Shown here one piece after another: positions 22,259 through 33,039 of a stretch of DNA of 64,000 nt (position 1 is its first letter; each line of letters begins with the position of its first letter). The notes beneath the pieces were generated by a model. That model saw nothing but the letters and a program-made list of their open reading frames with translations, did not search any database and was not told where the DNA came from. Source of the stretch: Anthopleura xanthogrammica (taxonomy: Eukaryota; Cnidaria; Anthozoa; Actiniaria; Actiniidae); the NCBI GenBank assembly GCA_964019055.1, contig OZ025211.1, positions 12,038,400 through 12,102,399 on the forward strand, given 5' to 3'. A program made the translations under genes and the position numbers.

Positions 22259-23196
22259 ATGAGTCTTCAGTTCGTTCCGTCTGAGCCTTCTACCAGCAGA
22301 GCTTCAACCCGGCCAAAACAATCAAAGCAATCGTAAGTTTTATTCCTGCATGTTTAAATTGCTCTAAGTTAGAAAACTATGCTTGTGATGAAGTAAATCT
22401 GCCTGTTTAAAAGCATTTATTCTACGAATTTGCACATTAACCCGCTTTCGCACCTTCCCGCTAAACTCTCTATACACAAGTGTTATTAAGATGATGTCTT
22501 TCTTCTAACAGGAATGCTATGTGTTGGACTGAAGAACATGATACTTTATTGTGTAGAGAAATCTTAGCAGTGGACCCTTTCGACACCAAGAAAGGAACGT
22601 ATCAGCGAGGAGAAAAATGGAAAACAGTAGCTGACAATTTAATGGCCATACAAGCGCCCAAGTTCAAGGTGGAGGCAAGATCTGTTAGAGACAGATACAG
22701 GTTATTGTCGCAAAGAGTGAAGAGAAAGATAAATTATGAGAAAAAAGCAACAGGGATAGAGACGGACATGAAAGAATGGGAAACGGCTGTGGAGGAACTA
22801 TTGGAGAAGGAGAACGAATGTGACGCTGCAAATGATGCAGATACAGAAAACAAAAACAAGGCGAAGGAGACAGACAGACAGTCTACAGATGGTATAAGAA
22901 GAAAGGCTATGGCAAGACTGGGAAAACAAAAAAAGAGTGATGAGAGCGAAGAAAGGCCAAAAAAACGAAGATCGAATGGAAGTGACACTTTATTATTTCT
23001 TAAAGAAAAAAACGAATCGTTGGAGAAGGTTAAAATGCAAGAACTCGAATTGAAAAAGAAAGAAATGGTACTGCAGGAGAAAAAGCATGACGACTTCATG
23101 AAGGTGATGCTTGCACAACAGCAACAACAAACAAAGCAAATGCAAGATTTTCAAGCCATGATGCTAACAATGGTCACAAGAATGGTCCAAAAGTGA
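22259..23196 (+). CDS. Harbinger accessory Myb/SANT-like protein
   Basis: Two coding exons, 22,259-22,332 and 22,512-23,196, joined by a GTAAGT...CAG intron; the phase fits exactly, giving 252 aa. A leader intron may run from 22,151 to 22,258. The N-terminal half holds a Myb/SANT-like (MADF-like) region with tryptophans in ..MCWTEEHDTLL.., ..RGEKWKTVADNL.. and ..KEWETAVEELL... The rest is highly charged with a basic nuclear-localisation-like patch (RPKKRR) and a C-terminal coiled coil rich in Glu, Lys and Gln. In this superfamily such proteins bring the transposase into the nucleus and to the element ends. It converges with the transposase gene. Confidence 0.85.
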
Positions 23197-23940
23197 ACTT
23201 TGCTGTATGAGAGACAATGATGTTGACTTTTGAGTTCTTATATACACAATTTATAGGTTTAATGTTGTTCATGTTCTTTTAAGAATGATGTATACATTCA
23301 TAAGCAATGGTTTTGCAAGTTCACATTTAAATATAGATATATTGACAAAATTTTATTGTAAACATGCTGTTGTCATGATGTTGATTACAGTTGTACAGCT
23401 GTAAATAATAGGAGATATTATATTTTTGAATAGCAGAATCTATTATGAGATTGTATTTATTAGATACAAATTATTGTTATTATTCATAAATGTAATGCCA
23501 ATAAGATACCAATACCATACTTGTTTCAGTTGTTTTGCAATTAAGACTGTGATTCCAATACATATTGAAAATTGTTACAATTGCAATATATTTTGACAAC
23601 ATAGTAATGTTCTAATAATCAGAAATATTTTATAGATAGCAAGAAGAGGACATGCACAGAACCCATGAAAAAACATAATAATACTAAAAAAAATTCATGA
23701 ATTATCATTATAATCATTTTTATTGTATTATTTTTGAGTTAAATGCATTAGTCTATGACATTTCTTTACTACAACTGTGAGAATGCTTGGCACATTTTGT
23801 TTCTTATTCAGTTTTTTAATTCCTCATGAGACAACTGGTACTATTGATCTAACAAATGAAGCATTGCCAAAGCATTCTGGTAGTTGTAGTATGTTGTATG
23901 ATACCATAATGCAGATCACCTAAACTGTTCAATGGTATTA

Positions 23941-25255
23941 TTATGATAAATATTCCTGTAGTGTTGGTGGCTCTAACCCAAAGAACTTTGATGTCTCATT
24001 AAAATACATGCATGTAAGCACATTACGCAGTATGGCAGCAACTATATAAAACTTCCCTACTGCATTCAACTGTAATTTGAGGTTCTTTTTAAAATCTAAA
24101 AACTTAAAATAATTTACAATGTCTCCAAAAAGCCATTCAACTGACTCTCGCACAGAACTCATAGATGTATTGAAGGCATGCATTTGTGGAGTTAGGACAG
24201 CATTCCTGAATGGGGCCTGTAGTTGGACTCTTAGAGGGTAGGCAGGATCACCATACAGGCACATAGGCATACCAGCAGTAGAATAGGCATGCTGGTTAAG
24301 CTGTTGTAGAAGCCCAGAGTCAGCCAGCATACCAGCATCATGTTTTCTTCCCTCTGAAGAACACAATAAAGACAATTCAACATATTAGGACGTACGATTC
24401 GATATAATAATTATGATAATAGTTCTAATAATAATAAAAATAGTGGTACAGTATGACAGTGGTAGAATTACAGACATCAAAAACAAAATATAAACATTAG
24501 CAATAACGTTAAAAGAATGAGAAAGAAATGAATGAGAATTATCATCATATTTATCATCACGAAGAAAAAAAAAATTTATAATTTCACTTACCAACTGGGC
24601 CAAACAGTTGGGCAATCATTCCATTAGGTAGAGTCACTGACTGGAATTTAATTGCGTGAATTCTCTTGTGTCCATTGTATAGAATTCTCTGGTTTTCCCC
24701 AGGTCGACAAATAGGTCTGACAGTTCCGTCAATAAAGCCAAAACAGTTATCTAATGCGCCACCGTTGTCTTGAATTACTTCAGCGTATGACTCCAGTTTT
24801 AGAGGATTGAGGAGTGTTTGATTCCATCCCGTTATCCGATGGTGATGAGAATCATAAATCTTATCAATGACACTATTGGTTATCATGCTGAGGACAGGAA
24901 CGGGTCTTGCAAATAGAGGGATCATGTCGCTGTATCGACACGGGTAGGCCAGCCGTTTGAGAACCATGCAAAGGCTCTCCATCTCATCACATATCGATCT
25001 TTGATGGCAAATTATCTTATCTGGAATGTCTAAAGCTTCTTTCAGCATGTTTAGGTCGTTCTTTTCAACTCTAAAGTCAGCTTTACACAGAGCAGGATCC
25101 ATGCTGTCCAAGTCGAACTTTTCGTGGTCTTCGTAACCAAATGTTGGGTTTTTTGAAGTGTGTTCTTCATATAAAATCAAAAATTCCTCTTCATCAATGA
25201 TCCCATCGTCGAAAGCTAGGAGTAGCGCATCCCTAGTCGCTTTAAAAGAGCTCAT
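23941..25255 (-). CDS. Harbinger transposase (DDE_Tnp_4 family)
   Basis: Two exons on minus, 25,255-24,592 and 24,353-23,941, with a GTAAGT donor and TTCTTCAG acceptor; the join restores ..FGPV-EGRKHDAGML.. in frame and gives 358 aa. The presumed catalytic acids are all present: D in ..GFIDGTVRPIC.., D in ..LYGDPAYPL.., and E in ..SVEWLFGD... The N-terminal part is predicted helical and lies where this family has a helix-turn-helix. It acts as the nuclease-integrase of the element, cutting at its inverted repeats. Related to the domesticated animal gene HARBI1, but here flanked by transposon ends, so not domesticated. The start ATG at 25,255 is the first in the frame. Confidence 0.9.
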
Positions 25256-25469
25256 TTTCGCAAACTAAAGTTTTGAAGCTTTGAAGTGTAAACACCGCGT
25301 CACATGCAAGCTTAAGGACAACACGAAGGCGCGAACGACGGCGTCCTCGCTCCAGACCTCTCTCGGATTTCACGTCCGCGTCATGCTCTCGCGTCTTGAT
25401 GCTTAAGGTCCCTATTGATGACTTCGGTACCTGAGAGGATAGAATAGAAATTAGAAAAAAAATAAAAGC

Positions 25470-26333
25470 TTGAGTATAGGTGTACGTTTCAAGTCGCCCA
25501 TCCAGGAAATGATCTCGTTCGATCGAGCTTGACTCAGTTTCTTGAAAGTTCAGATTTTATCCACTGGGCCACGGTTTTCAAGATATTAGCACACAGTAGC
25601 CGTGGAAACAATGCACAAGATAGACTAGGTTATTTCTCACTTTAAAGCTATGTGCCAGTGCGTGGCAGGTTGTGCAAGGGGCTAGCTGATATGGTCTGGG
25701 GGCCGGCTGGTCTCTCCCCTGATGCCTCCGGGCTAGAACATGACCCTGCGTAATTCTTGCAACCAAGGGCGGAGGGACTTAATTGCCGTCATGTCCGAAG
25801 TCCATACGTTGACCCAGATCTACGGATGCTCGGGGTATGGCATGTGCAGAGCACTATCTTTTTTTTTCGGCTTTGGGTCTATTTTTTCTCTTCTTTTTCT
25901 TTTCTTTTTTTGCCAATTGTTTTTATTTTTGTTTCTTTGTTTTGCTGCTCTTTTTGTTTTCTTTGTTGTGTTTATATCTTCTTTTTGGATATTACAAATA
26001 TTTCTTTCTTAGATTGAATCAAATTTTATTATTAATGTTTTTGTTTTTGGAAAGAATGACTATTTGTTTCCTTTTTGCTTACATTTAGCATTAACATTTA
26101 AGCAATTCATGCACAATGCAAAAAAACCAGCTGTGCTTTCCCGGTTTTCTTGGTATTTAATTTCCACTGTTATAATATCTGTTTATATGGTACTGTGAAT
26201 TCTTGTCTACCCAAACGTGTGTTTCCCTGTTTCCCAGTCCTCACGCGACAATTAGTGCCGAATCCCCTCTCGCTACAGACAAACGCTTTTCAATACATAC
26301 CCGTATTTCTGGCTGTATTTCGGTTCTTGATTT
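25470..26333. repeat. dispersed repeat R, fullest copy
   Basis: About 860 bases. It begins after 'aaaagcttgagta', contains the pol III-like boxes on the minus strand, a T-rich middle (25,858-25,990) and the distal part that matches window positions 1-302. Frames at 25,740-26,088 come from the T-rich middle. I see no terminal inverted repeats and no convincing protein, so a SINE-like origin is the best guess. Confidence 0.6.
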
Positions 26334-26451
26334 AATGATCCTCGGCTTTGTAACAGTCCAAAATTAAAGTATTATTTAAAACGGTCAAGAAACGAAAGTC
26401 CAGTTGTCCAGTAACAAATCCAGTATATTTGTATATAAGAGCTAACCCATA

Positions 26452-26951
26452 GCATAGTTAATGGAGTGGAATGGTTTGGAAACCTATTGTTCTAGGTTTT
26501 TGTTTGGCGAGCGATGTTGAAACGTACCATCACGTGATATTGACCGTGCACAATGAACCAAAGCAAGTATGGCTGAAAATACTAGTTTCCGTACTATTTT
26601 CATGAACGAACATTTTGAAAATGTAAAATTTTCATTCTAAGATTACAAAGAAGAGGATAAATAATTCCGCGCAGATAAAGTTAAATTACTAGATGATAAA
26701 AGAAAAAGCGTTCAAAAAGGTGATTGCCCTTTTCAGTAAACAATTAATCTCTATCATATAGAATTAATTAACAAATATCTCCTATTTTATAACAATTTGA
26801 GAAAAAAATCGTCTATGTTCCCTAATTTACGATGAACAAACGCTGCAACTTTTCCTTCTCTGTGCACGGTCAACGTCATATAACAATAGAAAAAGTTGAA
26901 CAAAAACCTAGAACAATAGGTTTCCAAACCATTCCACTCCATCAACTATGC
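26452..26951. mobile_element. 500 bp inverted-repeat element with 5 bp target duplication
   Basis: Inverted ends of about 50 bases start 'gcatagttaatggagtgg' and end with the complement. CCATA stands on both sides (26,447-26,451 and 26,952-26,956). The other units carry the undisturbed text 'aacccatagagaatcg' with one CCATA, which proves insertion. No transposase inside, so it is non-autonomous. Confidence 0.82.
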
Positions 26952-27490
26952 CCATAGAGAATCGATTTCTTACAATTGTATGGATGCGAGCTCGTAAAAG
27001 GCAAATAAAGATGGCTATTTGTAAATTCAACATAAACATGTTTATAAACTGATAAAACCGTCTTTGTGATGTAAACTTGAATTTAAAACATTCAGGCTAT
27101 GCTCGTAGTACTCCATGGTAAAGTTTGTCACTTCGGCCCCCATCAATATTAGATATATTGCCGGCCTCAGTAACTGTCTAACACACTGATATTGGATATC
27201 TTGCACACACGCACACATCTTGAATATATATCTAGTAAACTATTAAATAACTAAAATATATACAATATATACTAAGAAGACTTTATAACCTGCTCAGTTT
27301 CATTACAGGCTACAAAGCTTGAGATTCAGATGTTTACTAAGAATACGTCGATAAAATAGCAATCTTCCTGCTCGAGGTTTATACAGTCTAACACCCTACG
27401 AACGGTCCACATTAAGCAAGTCGCCTGGGATGATTAAGGAAAGCAAACTTTTTACTTACACGGAGAGCTTGTCCACCTTCATTAAGAGTT

Positions 27491-28435
27491 TCAAGCTTCC
27501 TCGTCTTGAACCGAGTGATGTTCTCGTCTCAAGATTATTTTGACTGTAGTTTTTACTGCTTGACGAATATCTTGCATGCACCACAAATACAGTAAAGGAT
27601 TCACTGACGAGTTGATTGATACGACAAGGTCCATTATGCATGATACCTTGTAAAATATAATCGAAGAAAGGCCTTTTCCATTCATGATAGAGAAAGTAAC
27701 AGCCGAGCAAAAGTACGGTAGGTACAATAGCAAGGTCGTCAACATAACAAGTATCATGGTGTGCATAGATCTTTGGTATTGAGAAACATCAAAGTTACTG
27801 CTTCCATCAATTGGTTGCTGACTGGACGAGGATACAGAAGACGTGAGCTTCTTCAGTGAATAGAACGCCATGGAATAACAAACGGTTATGGTTGAAAGAA
27901 ACACGAAAGTATTACATGGGATTATAACATTCATCACATATCGAAAGACGTTTGATAGGAGTAACGTCAACAGCAGCAAAAGCATTCCCACCCAGTAAGG
28001 GATAGTCACCATCCAGATGCGTCGAGATGTTACAAACGATCGATATCTGTTTTTCAGTCTAATGGCCAACAATCGGTCAATACTAATAAGGGTCAAACTG
28101 TACAGAGACACATTACCTAACCAGTATCCTACAAGATACGCAAATGAAGATATATAACAGAATTTTGAGGTCCACTTTTTAATGTAAGCAGAGTGGTAGA
28201 AGATCGTTGAAGTTTCAGCAAGGGCACCATGAAATAAGTCTGATAATACAAGATTAGCAAGAAGAAGATACGAAGGCTTGTGTAAAGTTGAATTCTTCCA
28301 GATGGAATACAGTATTAAAGAGTTCAAAGATACGGCTGTTACTGATGTAATGCCAAATAACGCGGATAGAGGTATCCGAAACGACGGCAATTCAAGGAAA
28401 CTTTCGTATCGAAACGAGGAGCAAGTGTTGTTCAT
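27491..28435 (-). CDS. class A GPCR, array copy 6
   Basis: Single-exon receptor, 314 aa, MNNTC start at 28435. DRL, LYLP and NPLLY are all present. TM5 start reads ..RYVMNVIIPCNTFVFL.., close to the next copy, while the C-terminal third matches copy 3 nearly base for base, down to a Cys in ..LYLWCMQDIRQ.. where copies 1, 2 and 4 have Arg. Glycosylation sequon N-N-T near the start. Confidence 0.93.
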   Translation of the reverse strand: MNNTCSSFRYESFLELPSFRIPLSALFGITSVTAVSLNSLILYSIWKNSTLHKPSYLLLANLVLSDLFHGALAETSTIFYHSAYIKKWTSKFCYISSFAYLVGYWLGNVSLYSLTLISIDRLLAIRLKNRYRSFVTSRRIWMVTIPYWVGMLLLLLTLLLSNVFRYVMNVIIPCNTFVFLSTITVCYSMAFYSLKKLTSSVSSSSQQPIDGSSNFDVSQYQRSMHTMILVMLTTLLLYLPYFCSAVTFSIMNGKGLSSIIFYKVSCIMDLVVSINSSVNPLLYLWCMQDIRQAVKTTVKIILRREHHSVQDEEA

Positions 28436-29614
28436 CTTTTGATCTGCTTTAACTAAACGTGAAGCGTTTTAAACAGACTTAAAAATGAAAACGCTTTCGA
28501 TTTTTATTACTGAGTCTTTTTGTTATCTTTTAAACCTTTTTTAATTATCTTTTGTGCTGTTTTATTAAAAAGTTTCAATGCCTCATAATATTTTTCAGGT
28601 CTGCCACCTGTCACACGGAGTAAATTGTCGTTGCAGAATACAGAATCTTCATGTCCTATTTGTTAGCTTATCATTTAGTTTCACTTACTTTCATCACTGG
28701 CACACTAAACTGAATTGGTTTTCAGTGTGAACAATAACGAGGATAGAGGTTACTTAATAGTTGAGTCTAATTTCCAAAAAGTAATATATTTTTCTGTTAT
28801 GAGACGTCAGTATAACTATTAAAGTAAATTAACCGTTTGTGAGTGCATGACCGATTCAAAAGTTGTTGGAAATCTGAATAGATCGAAAAATGAGTAACCT
28901 TTTTTGAGTTTCTAAACACAAAAGTAATGCTAGTGTATTCTGAAGCCACAGAAGGGTGCAAAACTTTTAATTAAAGTGGAGGCTATTGCTCCTTCTACAC
29001 GCTTCTGCACTCATTTACCGAAAATATAATATCCAAGTATATTTGGACTCCGGAGCGACTTCTGAGCGAGTTGAATCTGAATCAGTTGCCGCTGCAATTT
29101 TACATAGTTTGAGAAGCCCTACAGAACTTGTTTGCAGTGTTTGTCGACCCGATATAAAACTACCGTACCAAACTAATTGAAACGCCATTTTTCTTTTCCA
29201 GACTTAATTCATCTATTGATGACTTCGGCACATGAGAGGATAGAATAAGAATAAAACAATACATATAAATGCTAGAGTAGGTATAGCCTGCGTAGCAGGC
29301 CCTCGCGAAGGGAGGAGTGCTGGGAGGATGAGGGAAGGAAGGAGGGCCTGCAGACAAACCCCGCTTTTTTGCCTAACGCCTCCTAGTTAACTTAAAGTTT
29401 CCTGTTATATGTCAATGTCAAAATCGACCAATTTAAATTAACGGGATGAAATACGATATGAAGGGAACGATCAGCAACGGTTGATACTATAAACATGACA
29501 TGGATCCAGAGGAGGTTCCATGGTTATCCCATGATGCATTGCGTTTCATAGTACATTTTTAATTCTTTCGTCACGTCATCACTTTGTTTGAGCTGGCTTT
29601 GTGTGAAGAAGAAA

Positions 29615-29748
29615 ATGGCGATGTTTAATCCAGATGCATCAATGGACAAAACTGAACCCTCCTCTCACATGGGTTACAGAAACTATCCAGATGATTTTTG
29701 CAGAGTTCGTAAATACAATCTAAAACCCACTTTGGTAACCATAGCAAT
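29615..29748 (+). pseudogene. CxxC mini-exon, degraded copy (unit 6)
   Basis: The short form without the eight-base insert, so the frame runs through ..YPDDFCRVRKYNLKP.., but the second cysteine is changed to Arg, the first ATG is lost, and the bases at the donor are altered. The CRE-like site upstream is also changed to TCACGTCA. The parallel decay of site and exon fits loss of function in this unit. Confidence 0.4.
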
Positions 29749-29971
29749 GTAATAAAATCTTCACTGAGCACAGAATTTTTCAAGCCACTCCAAAGACAAA
29801 AATTAACAGTGACAAGAGGCTTTATTATCACCACTATATACAGTAAGTTACAGATAAATGCATAGCTTCCTCAAAGATATCACAGTCACTGAATGTATTC
29901 TGGATCGAATCATCGATTGTTTGATATATACAAAGACACTTATGATATTGTGCCCTAAAACATACAGCAAT

Positions 29972-30226
29972 TCAATATATAGAATAATACCGATTATGAC
30001 TACATAAAAAAACCGATTGCACCTTGAGTTTCAGTAAATTACAGTTCTTATTTTTTCTGCTCTGACACATCTTGTCATCGATGCAAATATTCAATATGCC
30101 GTCCTGGCAGTTCGCTTTCTCGTAGATCAGAAAATGCTCGTCTGACTTCAAGTTCTTGTGGTCAGCTTCAAAATTTTGCTTGTCAATTGTTTTGTAGTTT
30201 GTCTCCGTATAGTTTGTATTTGAGAT
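29972..30226 (-). other. exon-like frame, cysteine part only (unit 6)
   Basis: Third copy of the frame at 4868-5197. Here a CAG acceptor (30,227-30,230 region) precedes the frame exactly, which supports the idea that it once was an exon. It ends before a membrane segment, as in unit 2. Confidence 0.3.
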
Positions 30227-31100
30227 CTGGCAAGATCTAGATTGGCTAGTTTGGCTAGATCTAAGATTCTCATAGTTTGTTCATAGATTCTCATATAGTT
30301 CTCTCTTTGAGTACGCGGACCAACCCGTTCCAAAATCGCTCAATTGTATCTCTTAGTAAGTAGTTTGAGCATACCGATAAAAAAGCTAAAGACAATGGTA
30401 GGCCACATGCCTACAGACAACAAACCTCGATCAAGAAATCAGCCCTGATAAGTAATTTTCTATCGACGAACCTCAAAGGAATGATGCAATGGCGACCGAG
30501 CAGAGCGAGCAAAGACAAATACCTCATACTCAATATCATGTGTTTAATTCTGTCAACATGTATCCAATCATATTTGAGAAATAGATAAACCAAAACTCCA
30601 TTGGACAGACAATTGCTATGGTTATGAGTTTTTTCCAATCATGATCGCGACGGGCAAAAAGAAAAAAAAACGAAGCTCATTTTAAGATTTGTTTGGCACC
30701 ATGGCAACGCAGTAATGATCCTCGGCTTCGCAACAGTCCACAATTAAAGTATTATTTAAAACGGTGAACAAACGAAAGTCCAGTTTTGCTGTCAATATCG
30801 AACCCTGGGAAAATTAAAAATGGCCAAAAATCCTGTTTGAAATAAAATATCTCGAAATAAATCAGTTTTTATAGTGGGCAACAAATTCAGTATGTTTGTA
30901 TATAAGACCTAACCCATAGAGAATCGATTTCTTTACAATGGTATGGATGCGAGCTCGTAAAAGGCAAACAAAGATGGCTATCTGTAAATTCAACAGAAAC
31001 ATGTTTTTGAAGAAAACCGTCTTTGAGTTGAAATTTGAATTTAAAACATTCAGGCTATGCTCGTAGTACTCCATGGTAAACTTTGTCACTTCGGCCAGCA

Positions 31101-31170
31101 GCAATATTAGATATATTGCGGTCAACGTCGGGCTACGCCCTCAAGCTGACTGCAATATATCTAATATTGC
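31101..31170. repeat. palindromic insert (unit 7)
   Basis: Third copy of the palindrome at 6071-6140, with the same spacer as that copy. Confidence 0.7.
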
Positions 31171-31501
31171 TGTCGGCCTCAGTAACTGTCTAATACACTG
31201 ATATTGGGTAGCTTGCACACACGCACACATATTGAATATATATCTAGTAAACTATTAAATAACTAAAATATATACAATATATACTAAGAAGACTTTATAA
31301 CCTGCTCAGGTTCATTACAGGGTACAAACCTTGAAATTCAGATCTTTACTAAAAATACGTCGATAAAATAGCAATCTTGCTCTCGAGGTTCATACGGTCT
31401 AACACCCTAAAAACGGTCATCATTAAGCAAGGCGTCTGGGATGATTAAGGAAAGCAGACATTTTACGCACACGGAGAGCTTGTCCGCCTTCATTCAGAGT
31501 T

Positions 31502-32452
31502 TCATGAGCAAGCTTGCTCGTCTTGTACCGAGTGATGTTCTCGTCTTAAGATTCTTTTGACTGTAGTTTTTACTGCTTGACGAATATCTTGCATGCACCA
31601 CAAATACAGTAAAGGATTCACTGTCGAGTTCATTGCTACGACAAGGTGCATTATGCATGATACCTTGTAAAATGTAATCAAAGAAAGACCTTTTCCATTT
31701 ATGATAGACAATGTAACAGCTGCACAAAAGTTAGGTAGGTACAATAGCAAGGTCGTCAACATGACAAGTATCATTGTGTTCATAGATCTTCGGTATTGAG
31801 AAACATCAAAGTTACTGCTTCCATCGTTTGGTTCCTGACTAGACGATGATACGGAAGACGTGAGCTTCTTCAGTGAGTTTAAGGCCATGGAATAACAAAC
31901 AGTCGTGGTTGAAAGAAACACCAAAGTTATACATGGGATTATAACATTCATCACATATCGAAAGACGTTTGATAGGAGTAACGTCAACAGCAGCAAAAGC
32001 ATTCCCACCCAGTAAGGGATAGTCACCATCCAGATACGTCGAGATGTTACAAACGATCGATATCTGTTTTTCAGTCTAATGGCCAACAATCGGTCAATGC
32101 TTATAAGAGTCAAACAGTACAGAGATACAGAACCTAACCAGTATCCTAAAAGATGAGCAAATGCAGATATATAACAGTATTTTGTGGTCCACTTGTTAAT
32201 GTAAGCATAGTGGACGAAGATCGTTGAAGTTTCAGCAAGGGCACCATAAAATAAGTCTGATAATACAAGATTAGCAAGAAGAAGATACGAAGGCTTGTGT
32301 AGAGTGGGACTCTTCCAGATGGAATACAGTATTAAAGAGTTAAAAGATACGGCTGTTACTGATGTAATGCTGAATAAAGCGGATAGAGGTATCCTAAACG
32401 ATGGCAATTCAAGGAAACTGTCGTATCGAAACGAGTAGCAAGTATTGTTCAT
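31502..32452 (-). CDS. class A GPCR, array copy 7
   Basis: Single-exon receptor, 316 aa, started at the ATG at 32,452; a seven-codon extension exists only from a TTG. DRL and NPLLY are kept; TM6 reads ..LLYLPNFCAAV.., so the residue after the TM6 proline is N rather than Y. ICL3 has QEPNDG where sisters have QQPNDG, and the tail ends ..DEQACS, two residues longer. TM4-TM5 are close to copy 6. Intact and probably functional. Confidence 0.92.
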   Translation of the reverse strand: MNNTCYSFRYDSFLELPSFRIPLSALFSITSVTAVSFNSLILYSIWKSPTLHKPSYLLLANLVLSDLFYGALAETSTIFVHYAYINKWTTKYCYISAFAHLLGYWLGSVSLYCLTLISIDRLLAIRLKNRYRSFVTSRRIWMVTIPYWVGMLLLLLTLLLSNVFRYVMNVIIPCITLVFLSTTTVCYSMALNSLKKLTSSVSSSSQEPNDGSSNFDVSQYRRSMNTMILVMLTTLLLYLPNFCAAVTLSIINGKGLSLITFYKVSCIMHLVVAMNSTVNPLLYLWCMQDIRQAVKTTVKRILRREHHSVQDEQACS

Positions 32453-33039
32453 CTTTTGATCTGCTCTAACCAAACGTGAAGCGTTTTAAACTGACTTTAA
32501 ACTGAAAACGCTTTCGATTTTTATTACTGAGGCTTTTTGTTATCTTTTAAACCCCTTAAATGATCTATAGTACTGTTTTATTTAAAAGTTTTAATGCCTC
32601 ATAATATTTTCAGGTCTGCCACCTGTAACACGGAGTAAATTGCCGTTGCGGAATACAGAATTTTCACGTCCTATTCGTTACCTTATCATTTAGTTTCCTT
32701 TACTTTCATCACTGTCACACTAAACTGAATTGGTTTACAGTGTGAACAATAACGAGGTTAGAGGTTACTTAATAGTTGAATCTAATTTCCAAAAAGTAAT
32801 ATATTTTTCTGTTATGAGACGTCAGTATAACTATTAAAGTAAATTAGCCGTTTGTGAGTGTATGACCGATTCAAAAGTTGTTGGAAATATAATTTGTTTC
32901 CAGTGTTTGTCGACCTGATATAAAATTGCCGTACCAAACTAATTCAAAAGCCTTTTTTTTTTTTTTTTGCCAGGCTTAATTCATCTATTGATGACTTCGG
33001 CACATGAGAGGATAGAATAAGAATAATAAAAAAGAAATA

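Larger units (their letters stand above)
21967..25413. mobile_element. complete PIF/Harbinger DNA transposon
   Basis: About 3.4 kb, bounded by inverted repeats 'agggaccttaagcacca' (left) and its near complement (right), with ATT on both sides as a 3 bp target duplication. The flanks rejoin to the receptor upstream block seen in other units, which have one ATT at this point. Inside are the two genes typical of this superfamily, converging: a Myb/SANT-like DNA-binding protein on plus and a DDE transposase on minus. Both are open and properly spliced, so the element looks young. The region 23,200-23,940 between the two genes is their 3' non-coding sequence. Confidence 0.88.
17693..26333. repeat. 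GPCR array unit 5, disrupted
   Basis: The unit starts with the usual 3' flank (17,693-18,420; the flank frame at 17,838-18,080 recurs elsewhere). A broken receptor, a foldback element, a TTAA-flanked MITE, part of the receptor upstream block (21,407-21,960), a complete Harbinger transposon and then repeat R (25,470-26,333) follow. The upstream block resumes at 25,416 directly after the transposon, so the transposon split a formerly continuous sequence. Confidence 0.7.
26334..30713. repeat. GPCR array unit 6
   Basis: Order: 3' flank interrupted by a 500 bp element (26,452-26,951), receptor (27,491-28,435), upstream block (28,436-29,230), GC-rich segment (29,285-29,390), altered CRE-like site (29,571), mini-exon (29,615-29,748), exon-like frame on minus (29,972-30,226), then the end of the unit. 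It is the most complete disturbed unit and matches units 1 and 2 in order. Confidence 0.75.

Noticed and set aside
22734..23099. 121-codon minus frame
   Set aside because: Shadow of the Lys/Glu-rich Myb-like gene on the plus strand.
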